Below, one piece after another: positions 1 to 5,045 of a DNA stretch of 6,544 nt. Origin of the DNA: Clostridia bacterium (GTDB lineage: Bacteria > Bacillota > Clostridia > Christensenellales > Borkfalkiaceae); assembly GCA_900770685.1 (NCBI GenBank), contig CAAGLC010000014.1, forward strand, positions 1 to 6,544, given 5' to 3'. A model generated the notes under the pieces. That model was not told where the DNA came from. It saw only the letters and a program-made list of their open reading frames with translations, and did not search any database. Every line of letters starts with the position of its first letter. The first letter of the stretch is position 1. A program made the position numbers and the translations under genes.

Positions 1-20
1 ACACGACGCTCTTCCGATCT
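1..20. other. Illumina TruSeq adapter remnant (left end)
   Basis: These 20 bases (ACACGACGCTCTTCCGATCT) are identical to the 3' end of the Illumina TruSeq universal adapter. They are not genomic. Read on the minus strand they extend the truncated pilC-like gene with the artefact peptide DRKSVV, which should not be included in any protein model. Confidence 0.97.
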
Positions 21-598
21 GTTGGAACTACCATTGCGAACATTAATATTACTATGCCCACGCATATTAACGCTAAAAACTTTGGATACGACGTTGCAGA
101 TTTTACCTTTCTTTTAAGTTCTTGATCCCTTTCGTAATATTCGGCTAACGAACTAAAAACCATATCGAGTTTTCCGCTCTGCTCTCCTACGTATATCATA
201 CTCCTAAAAAAATCCGGGAAAACTTTTTTGTGCTTATTTATGGCTTCTGATAAAACCATACCACCCTTTACGTCTTCGTATATAACTTGCAAAATGTTTC
301 TAAAATACGCTGAAAATGACTGCGATTTTAATATGTCTAAGCAAGTTAAAATAGGTATTGCAGTATTTATCATTATTGAAAACTGCCTGCAAAAATTTGA
401 AAGTTCCGATATCTTTACTTTACCCGTTCCCGTAGTAAAAAAGGCGGACGGAGTTTTGTCCGAATATGGCGAGCAGGAAATTACGTACAAACTCTGTTTT
501 GCAAGTTGTTCGGATAAATCTTTCTCGTCTTTTGCTATAAACGTGCCTTTTATTTTTTGTTTTTGTAAATTGACGGCAGTATATTTAAACTTACGCAT
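21..598 (-). CDS. pilC: PilC/GspF-family inner-membrane platform protein, 3' end missing (cut by adapter)
   Basis: This is the N-terminal 192 residues plus two bases of a type IV pilus / type II secretion polytopic membrane protein. Such proteins sit in the cytoplasmic membrane and couple the assembly ATPase to pilin insertion. The start MRKFKYTAVN resembles the usual N-terminal beta-segment of the family. The first T2SSF domain spans about residues 62-190. It includes the FCRQFSIMINTAIPIL helix (69-84), the GGMVLSEAI segment (112-120), the conserved GEQSGKL signature (138-144) and KVKSATSYP (164-172) leading into the first membrane helix (about 172-191). Genuine sequence stops at VVP(T), just where the family continues into its second half. 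Full members are about 350-400 residues, so roughly half is missing. The ATG at 598 is preceded by AGAAAGG six bases upstream and lies 22 bp after the prepilin peptidase stop. No stop codon occurs before the window edge. Alternative names are GspF or ComGB; the wider machine is not in view. Confidence 0.93.
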
Positions 599-620
599 AA
601 TTAACCTTTCTCTTCTCCAT

Positions 621-1412
621 TTATATCGTTAATAGACTTAAATACCAATTAACTATATATTCCCCAACGAATACTGAAATCAATACGGCAACCGTTATAA
701 ACGGCCCGAACGGATATTCCGTTCCTTTTTCCTTTTTCTTTATCTTTGAAACTATCACTAATACTACGCTCGCTATTACGCTTGATATTATTAACGATAA
801 AATTAAACTCTTTACCCCTAAAAATAGTCCGCAAACGGCAAACAACTTAACGTCGCCAAAGCCGATTCCTTCCTTTTTATAGAATAGTATTGATAGGTAG
901 TAAATTAATAATAACACTACCGCGCCAACGCCAAAACCTATGAGTCGTTCTTGCCACGGCACCCTTTTATCTATAAATATTGCGATAATCGCTAAGCACG
1001 ATATGATTATATGAAATCTATCGAAAATTATTAGATGTTCTAGGTCTATAAAAAATATGCAAACAAGACAAGAAGTTAATATCGCTACTAAAATAGCGTA
1101 ATACACGTTCTCCTTTGCAAATACGAGCGCAGAGGCTAGCCAAAGTATTGCGTTTAGACACTCTACGGCTATATATCTTGGCGATATCTTTTGCCCGCAA
1201 CTGCGACATTTTCCACCCAAAATTAAATATGAAATTATTGGGACGTTATCGTACCATCTCAATTTGTACCCACAAGTCGTGCAACGTGACGACGGTTTCG
1301 ATAAACTCATTTCCTTTGGCAATCGATATATAACTACGTTTAGAAAACTTCCTACGCAAAGCCCCAATATTCCTGCCAAAACATAAACGTAAATTAATAT
1401 TTCTTCGCTCAT
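621..1412 (-). CDS. pilD: Prepilin peptidase (type IV leader peptidase / N-methyltransferase)
   Basis: This is a complete 263-residue bifunctional membrane aspartyl protease. It cleaves class III leader peptides from prepilins and, in the two-domain form, N-methylates the new first residue. The N-terminal domain (about 10-120) has the family's GSFLNVVIYRLP segment (21-32) and a four-cysteine zinc site, C44-x2-C47 and C69-x2-C72, which marks the bifunctional type. The peptidase half has the two catalytic aspartates: D123 in FFIDLEH and D187 in the GFGD motif (GIGFGDVKL, 182-190). A late PFGPFI motif (234-239) is also typical. About seven to eight hydrophobic segments are visible. The length is normal for the family. 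The start ATG at 1412 has AAGGAG five bases upstream, and this overlaps the stop of the preceding PilM-like gene. Its likely substrates are the three pilin-like proteins encoded upstream in the same operon. PilD, GspO and ComC are equivalent names. Confidence 0.96.
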   Translation of the reverse strand: MSEEILIYVYVLAGILGLCVGSFLNVVIYRLPKEMSLSKPSSRCTTCGYKLRWYDNVPIISYLILGGKCRSCGQKISPRYIAVECLNAILWLASALVFAKENVYYAILVAILTSCLVCIFFIDLEHLIIFDRFHIIISCLAIIAIFIDKRVPWQERLIGFGVGAVVLLLIYYLSILFYKKEGIGFGDVKLFAVCGLFLGVKSLILSLIISSVIASVVLVIVSKIKKKEKGTEYPFGPFITVAVLISVFVGEYIVNWYLSLLTI

Positions 1413-1417
1413 TTTTT

Positions 1418-1423
1418 CTCCTT
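1418..1423 (-). promoter_or_regulatory. Ribosome binding site of pilD overlapping the upstream stop codon
   Basis: On the minus strand the stop TAA (1424-1422) runs directly into GGAG, giving TAAGGAG, with five bases before the ATG at 1412. The terminating ribosome therefore covers the next gene's Shine-Dalgarno sequence, which favours coupled translation of the PilM-like protein and the peptidase. Confidence 0.8.
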
Positions 1424-2696
1424 AGAAGACGTTGACTTTATTGCGTTTTGTTATAAATAATCCACCGTACAGCTCTAGGTTCTCTTTTTCTTTTATATAT
1501 TCGTCTTCATCACACAACGGTACGAAGTTTACCTTCGATTGATTGTCATTTTTAATGCTCTCGAAAACACTAGCGTATTCTTTTGGTATATTTACAAACA
1601 CCGTTTTCGGAGTACCCGTTACGAATATTTCTTGGTTGCCCCTAATTAATTCTAAACTCCACTTTACTATCGGACGGAAATTTTCGTAGATAAAGCCTTC
1701 CTTGCTTTCCGGCGTTTCTCTCATCATATATTTGGGAATCTTTTTTAATGCCTTTATCGGTTTCCCTTTTATTTCCGAAGGTGTCTGCGCTTCTATTTCG
1801 CTTTCCTTTTCTTCGTATTCGACTAGCGACGTGCTCTCTTCCGTTTCTTCACCGTCAGTTCCTACTTCACCTACTATGTTTTTTATGAAATTTTCCATTG
1901 CTAAAGCGTCTTCCGTGCTATCATACGTGGTGAGTTTCTTGCTTTTCGCCTTTTCTTTTGCGTTTAACACTAACAGTTCTGCTACCGAGTGGTCGAACAG
2001 ACTTTCTTCCCTATAAATCTCACTATCGGAAAATACCGAATAGCCAAACGGCAACGAATAATAGGCTACTGCCGTTCCGTCCACGACTAAGGAAAATCTC
2101 GTATTGTCCTTTTTAACGTCAACCAAAACACAATCGGCATTTTTGATTTTTCCATTTATGGCTATAGCCAAGTCTACCGAAGAGTTTGACGCAAACGTCG
2201 TTCCAATAACGTCCACTCCTATCGACGTTAATGCCGAAAGAATTTTCTCGATAATCTCCTTTCTTATTCCTATCACGTTATACGTTGCGTGCTTTTTGCC
2301 CTTATATAAAGGATAAGAAAGACATCTTAAGTCCTTATTGTTAGAATAAATGGCGTTAAAGGCAAATCCAAGCGACGAACTCATTGCCTTTTTTTGAATC
2401 GTCGGCAACTTAATCGTATCGGTGAAAAACAAATTGTCGGAAATTATTAGCGCCGTTTTGCCAAACTTTTTCTTGTCAAAATGTAATTTTACTAGATTTG
2501 AAAGAGCGCTTTCGTAATTCTCGTCTAAAACTCTATGACGGAAAGTTTCGGTAACGGCAACTAATTGGCCGTTCTTTTGCTCTTCTCTATATAATAAACT
2601 TACCCTTCTATTCGCATCATCAATAAAGATGACTGACGATATTTGCCCAGATATGACCTTAGTTATTAGATTTTTTGTGTTTTGCAAATAACTCAT
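1422..2696 (-). CDS. Divergent PilM-like actin-fold pilus assembly protein
   Basis: This 424-residue soluble protein has the layout of PilM/GspL-cytoplasmic (ASKHA fold) proteins. It has an N-terminal strand-rich region (about 20-55), an ADCVLVDVKKDNTRFSLVVDG...LPFG block (about 187-218) that matches the second phosphate-loop strand pair of PilM, and a C-terminal region (about 339-416) with helices, a VFVNIP strand and an ELYGGLFI end. In PilM this fold binds ATP and the N-terminus of PilN on the cytoplasmic face of the membrane. Here the glycine-rich phosphate-binding residues are largely replaced (DVKKDNTRFS), so nucleotide binding is doubtful. An acidic, probably disordered insert lies at about 277-305, followed by a basic patch (about 310-322). 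I chose the ATG at 2696 because GGAG sits six bases upstream. An in-frame GTG at 2720 overlaps the previous gene and has no such site. There is no membrane segment. No PilN or PilO follows; the prepilin peptidase does. The family assignment comes from fold pattern and context rather than strong motifs. Confidence 0.7.
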   Translation of the reverse strand: MSYLQNTKNLITKVISGQISSVIFIDDANRRVSLLYREEQKNGQLVAVTETFRHRVLDENYESALSNLVKLHFDKKKFGKTALIISDNLFFTDTIKLPTIQKKAMSSSLGFAFNAIYSNNKDLRCLSYPLYKGKKHATYNVIGIRKEIIEKILSALTSIGVDVIGTTFASNSSVDLAIAINGKIKNADCVLVDVKKDNTRFSLVVDGTAVAYYSLPFGYSVFSDSEIYREESLFDHSVAELLVLNAKEKAKSKKLTTYDSTEDALAMENFIKNIVGEVGTDGEETEESTSLVEYEEKESEIEAQTPSEIKGKPIKALKKIPKYMMRETPESKEGFIYENFRPIVKWSLELIRGNQEIFVTGTPKTVFVNIPKEYASVFESIKNDNQSKVNFVPLCDEDEYIKEKENLELYGGLFITKRNKVNVF

Positions 2697-2702
2697 ATTT
2701 TT

Positions 2703-2706
2703 CTCC
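2703..2706 (-). promoter_or_regulatory. Ribosome binding site deciding the PilM-like start
   Basis: GGAG lies six bases upstream of the ATG at 2696 and immediately after the preceding stop (TAACGGAG on the minus strand). It supports the 424-residue form over a GTG start at 2720, and suggests coupled translation, as at the pilD junction. Confidence 0.75.
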
Positions 2707-2707
2707 G

Positions 2708-3097
2708 TTAATACTGCCACGAATTAATTACGTAGCCTTGCTCCGTTACGACGACTATTGCTTCTAGCGCTTTTTCGCTTAAAGAAAGATCGTCTATCGA
2801 TATACTTAAAGTTTGCCCGTCTATATGATAATCAAATGAATATTCGCCGTTTTCGGTTGTAAAATCTTCGATATCGTTTCCCTTTATTATCGTAGAGATA
2901 TACTCGTGAGCAATTTGGTCTATTTTAACCTTTTGTTCAACTTTCTTTAATTCTTTGTTTTTATGATTAGTTAAAAGCACCATAGTTGAGGTCAATAAAA
3001 CGCTCATTATAACCACTACGCTCATTAGTAAAACGGTTAGTTCGATTACTGCTCCTCGCCTATTCTTTGCTTTTTTTAGCCTTTTCGTTTTTATCAT
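2708..3097 (-). CDS. Atypical pilin-like / minor pseudopilin protein
   Basis: This 129-residue protein has a short, very basic leader (MIKTKRLKKAKNRRG, 1-15) followed by a hydrophobic helix (about 16-43) and a small hydrophilic domain. The layout is that of a class III signal peptide plus pilin stalk. Cleavage after G15 would put Glu at position +4 (A-V-I-E-L) instead of the usual +5. The helix has no proline and several Met and Val residues, recalling PilX/GspK-type minor pilins more than major pilins. The C-terminal part (about 55-129) has no Cys and no recognisable domain; it ends in INSWQY. It follows the second prepilin gene by a single base and its ribosome binding site is weak (CGGG region), so it probably depends on translation from upstream. 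A TadE-like protein is a less likely alternative. Its identity as a pilin-like protein rests on the N-terminus and the operon. Confidence 0.72.
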   Translation of the reverse strand: MIKTKRLKKAKNRRGAVIELTVLLMSVVVIMSVLLTSTMVLLTNHKNKELKKVEQKVKIDQIAHEYISTIIKGNDIEDFTTENGEYSFDYHIDGQTLSISIDDLSLSEKALEAIVVVTEQGYVINSWQY

Positions 3098-3098
3098 C

Positions 3099-3461
3099 TT
3101 ATACCCGTCTTTGATACGTTAAATAATAAATTTGTTCTCCGTTCGTCGTTTTTGCCGTTATTTCAACTTCCTTAAATTCCTGGTCAAATTCGACGCTAAC
3201 TATATAGTCTTTCCCTTCGAGTTTAACTCCACTTTCTTCTATAACTTGATTAAACTCATCTAAATCGGCGGAAAACTCGAATATTTCAACTACGGCGTTC
3301 GCCACCTGCGAAACCTTTATTTCTCTATAATTTCTTTCTTCCGTTTTAATAGAATAAACGCTTATTGACACCGTTAAAACCGAAACGATTGCAATTATCG
3401 CTATCGCCACTACCGTTTCTACTAAGGTGATTGCTCTTTTCCCTTTTAACTTATCTAGCAC
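3099..3461 (-). CDS. Prepilin-like protein with Ala at the cleavage site
   Basis: This is a 120-residue type IV pilin/pseudopilin. The leader MLDKLKGKRA is followed by ITLVETVVAIAIIAIV, a textbook prepilin N-terminal helix with Glu at +5 (E15) if cleavage is after residue 10. The -1 residue is then Ala, not the nearly invariant Gly. The hydrophobic helix runs to about residue 37 and then continues as an amphipathic stalk (about 38-65). The C-terminal domain is short and acidic, consistent with a minor pilin of the PilV/GspI type; it has no cysteines. The start is GTG at 3461, with AAGGGGTG eight bases upstream inside the end of the preceding gene, and only two bases separate it from that gene's TAG. 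The small size and second place in the cluster suggest a minor or tip pilin. Confidence 0.85.
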   Translation of the reverse strand: MLDKLKGKRAITLVETVVAIAIIAIVSVLTVSISVYSIKTEERNYREIKVSQVANAVVEIFEFSADLDEFNQVIEESGVKLEGKDYIVSVEFDQEFKEVEITAKTTNGEQIYYLTYQRRV

Positions 3462-3463
3462 TT

Positions 3464-3973
3464 CTAATTCACCCCTTCTATTTTAACTTCGTCGCCAACC
3501 TTAGGATTATATACGATAACGTATCCGTCCGTTTCCGTCGCTTCGCCTACCGTTAACACGCCGTTTATCTTTATGATAAACAATTGATCACTGCCTTTTT
3601 CAATCACGTTAAAGTTTACGGTTAAACCCTTTTCTAGTTTTATCGTTTTTTCGTTTCCGTCAAGTTTAACGACCTTAAACTCGTTTTGCGTTTTACTAAT
3701 ACTGGCTTGGGCTTCTCCTTTCGTTGCAGTTACCCTTTGGCTCTCGACCACTATTTCCCCTTGGTTTTTAACGCAATCGTCTATCCAATCCTTTACGTAT
3801 TCTTCTATTAATCTGGTTTGATTATATAAAGAGGTTTTTGCGTTACTGTTTTTTACTCTATTAGATAACGCCACGGTAAAAGCAACTACTGCCGTGCCTA
3901 TTATGGCAACTAAGGCTAAAACTATGGTCAACTCTACAAGCGTTACGCCTTTTTTTGCCCGTTTTATCTTCAC
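3464..3973 (-). CDS. Type IV prepilin / pseudopilin, first gene of the pilus operon
   Basis: This 169-residue protein has a canonical class III signal: MKIKRAKKG, then VTLVELTIVLALVAIIGTAV. Cleavage after G9 leaves Val at +1 and Glu at +5 (E14). The hydrophobic helix covers about residues 10-35. It is followed by a polar helix (about 40-68) and a beta-rich C-terminal domain (about 72-165) with a single Cys (C67), so there is no pilin disulfide loop. The long polar domain and FimT/GspH-like length could suit either a minor pilin or a structural subunit; the sequence alone does not decide. The start is GTG at 3973, nine bases after a perfect AAGGAGG, and the promoter lies just upstream. As the first and best-translated gene in the operon it may be made in the largest amount. 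Its N-terminus is the best substrate for the peptidase encoded downstream. Confidence 0.9.
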   Translation of the reverse strand: MKIKRAKKGVTLVELTIVLALVAIIGTAVVAFTVALSNRVKNSNAKTSLYNQTRLIEEYVKDWIDDCVKNQGEIVVESQRVTATKGEAQASISKTQNEFKVVKLDGNEKTIKLEKGLTVNFNVIEKGSDQLFIIKINGVLTVGEATETDGYVIVYNPKVGDEVKIEGVN

Positions 3974-3982
3974 GCAAATATT

Positions 3983-3989
3983 CCTCCTT
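3983..3989 (-). promoter_or_regulatory. Strong ribosome binding site for the first prepilin
   Basis: AAGGAGG on the minus strand, nine bases before the GTG at 3973. It is the strongest Shine-Dalgarno sequence in the window and fixes the non-ATG start. An out-of-frame TTG lies between the two and is not the start. Confidence 0.85.
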
Positions 3990-4005
3990 ATAATTATACA
4001 GATTA

Positions 4006-4034
4006 ATTATACACTAATTATTCGAAAATTTAAA
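4006..4034 (-). promoter_or_regulatory. Sigma-A-like promoter of the pilus operon
   Basis: On the minus strand a TTTAAA -35-like box (4034-4029, four of six matches to TTGACA) is followed after exactly 17 bp by a perfect TATAAT -10 box (4011-4006). Transcription would start near 3999, leaving a leader of about 26 bases that contains the ribosome binding site. No operator or riboswitch fits in so short a leader. The AT-richness of the region makes chance matches easier, but the spacing and position are right. Confidence 0.65.
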
Positions 4035-4074
4035 GTGTTTCTCTATTTTGTTTACTATATATATTAATATTTTT

Positions 4075-4114
4075 TAAATATAATAAACTTCCCCTACCAT
4101 ATGGTAAGGGAAGT
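4075..4114 (-). terminator. Rho-independent terminator of the nrdD-trxB unit
   Basis: A 28-base hairpin at 4114-4087 begins 16 bases after the flavoprotein stop. On the minus strand the 12-bp stem is ACTTCCCTTACC paired with GGTAGGGGAAGT around an ATAT loop, then the T-rich run TTTATTATATTT. One pair is a T-G wobble in minus-strand RNA but a C-A mismatch in plus-strand RNA, so the structure is tuned for minus-strand transcription. It separates the redox unit from the pilus operon. Confidence 0.88.
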
Positions 4115-4130
4115 CTTTTCTTCTAATATC

Positions 4131-5045
4131 TTATTCTAAACTTTCAATATAAATCGAGGCGTTGGTTGATGCAACTGCTCCGTCTCCTATTGCCGTCGAC
4201 ACTTGTCTAACCGCCTTAGTTCTACAGTCACCTGCAACGAATAAGCCTTCGGTTTTAGTCTTACACGTTTCGTCTGATATAATATATCCGTCCTTATCTA
4301 AGTCAACTAGATTTTCAAACGCTTTATTATCTGGAATTTGACCAATCGCAATAAATACTGCAGGAATTTCGTGCGTTTTTATCGCTCCGTCCTTATCCTT
4401 ATACTCTATTGCTTTTAATTCGCCGTCGCCTATAAAGTCGGTTACCGCAGTATTTGGTCGCCACTCTATATTATCTTTTGCAAAAAGGGCTTTAACTAGG
4501 CTCTTATCTCCAAAGAATTTATCAAACAACGTGTAAACGTAAACTTTACTACATATGCTAGATAGCAATAACGCATACTGCAACGCGGTGTTCGCGTCGC
4601 CAATTAGCGCTACTTCTCTGTCTTTATAGAACGCACCGTCGCATATTGCACAGTAATAAACTCCTTTACCCACCAAATCGTCCCTATCAGATTTCGTTCT
4701 TAAGCGTTTATGCTTAACGCCCGCAGCGATTATAACGCTTTTTGCTTTATATTCGTTATACTCGGTTTTAACCGTGAAAGTCTTATCTTCTTCTTTTTCG
4801 ATATGAACGACTTTTTCAATTTCAAAATCTGCGCCGTGGTCGATTATTTGATTGAATAAGTTTTCAGCAAACTGTTCGCCACTTATTTCCTTTATAGAAG
4901 GATAATTTTCTAGTCTTGGAGAATTGGCAATTTGCCCGCCTAAACTTTCACTCTCTAATATTAATACCGTTTTATTGTTTCTTAAAGCGTAGAGCGCAGA
5001 GGTCATACCCGCTGCGCCTGCGCCTACTACTATTACGTCGTACAT
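4131..5045 (-). CDS. Thioredoxin-reductase-family flavoprotein lacking NADPH motifs (possibly ferredoxin-linked)
   Basis: This 304-residue flavoprotein disulfide reductase has the usual length of low-molecular-weight thioredoxin reductase. The FAD site is intact: VVGAGAAG (6-13), IAAGV (106-110), and GLFVAGDCR...RQVSTAIGDGA (267-290). The redox pair is C132-A-I-C135 followed by DG. The central domain is where it departs. The usual GGGNTA nucleotide motif reads GDANTA (149-154), and the HRRxxFRA motif that holds the NADPH 2'-phosphate is absent, with YTLFDKFFG (171-179) in its place. Such losses are known in the ferredoxin-linked flavin thioredoxin reductases (FFTR) of clostridia, which take electrons from ferredoxin. 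The ATG at 5045 shares one base with the nrdD stop (TAATG), so translation is probably coupled. The natural partner is the glutaredoxin-like domain fused to NrdD. The family is certain. The electron donor is inferred; an NADH-using or merely divergent NADPH enzyme remains possible. Confidence 0.93.
   Translation of the reverse strand: MYDVIVVGAGAAGMTSALYALRNNKTVLILESESLGGQIANSPRLENYPSIKEISGEQFAENLFNQIIDHGADFEIEKVVHIEKEEDKTFTVKTEYNEYKAKSVIIAAGVKHKRLRTKSDRDDLVGKGVYYCAICDGAFYKDREVALIGDANTALQYALLLSSICSKVYVYTLFDKFFGDKSLVKALFAKDNIEWRPNTAVTDFIGDGELKAIEYKDKDGAIKTHEIPAVFIAIGQIPDNKAFENLVDLDKDGYIISDETCKTKTEGLFVAGDCRTKAVRQVSTAIGDGAVASTNASIYIESLE

Noticed and set aside
593..620. Nine-codon ATG frame in the pilD-pilC gap
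   Set aside because: It is too short to support, out of frame with pilC, and explained by the purine-rich ribosome binding region.
228..632. Plus-strand open frame of 134 codons
   Set aside because: It lies almost entirely antisense to the pilC-like gene, whose protein matches a known family residue by residue. The plus-strand translation is low in complexity and has no recognisable motif or ribosome binding site.
649..1209. Two short minus-strand frames inside pilD
   Set aside because: They are out-of-frame within a complete gene with all catalytic motifs.
1115..1333. Plus-strand open frame antisense to the prepilin peptidase
   Set aside because: A shadow of pilD, including its zinc-site region; no ribosome binding site or family pattern.
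1702..2316. Two plus-strand open frames antisense to the PilM-like gene
   Set aside because: Ser/Phe-rich translations typical of the reverse of an acidic, lysine-rich gene; no supporting start signals.
2697..2720. GTG start extending the PilM-like protein by eight residues
   Set aside because: It overlaps the previous gene and lacks a ribosome binding site, whereas the ATG at 2696 has GGAG six bases upstream.
3993..3998. Second perfect TATAAT before the first prepilin
   Set aside because: It has no reasonable -35 box at 16-18 bp, and transcription from it would start inside the ribosome binding site. The upstream TATAAT at 4006-4011 fits better.
4087..4114. Hairpin as a protein-binding palindrome or bidirectional terminator
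   Set aside because: Position after a stop codon, the T-rich tail on the minus strand and the strand-specific wobble pair fit a one-way terminator; there is no plus-strand gene approaching it.
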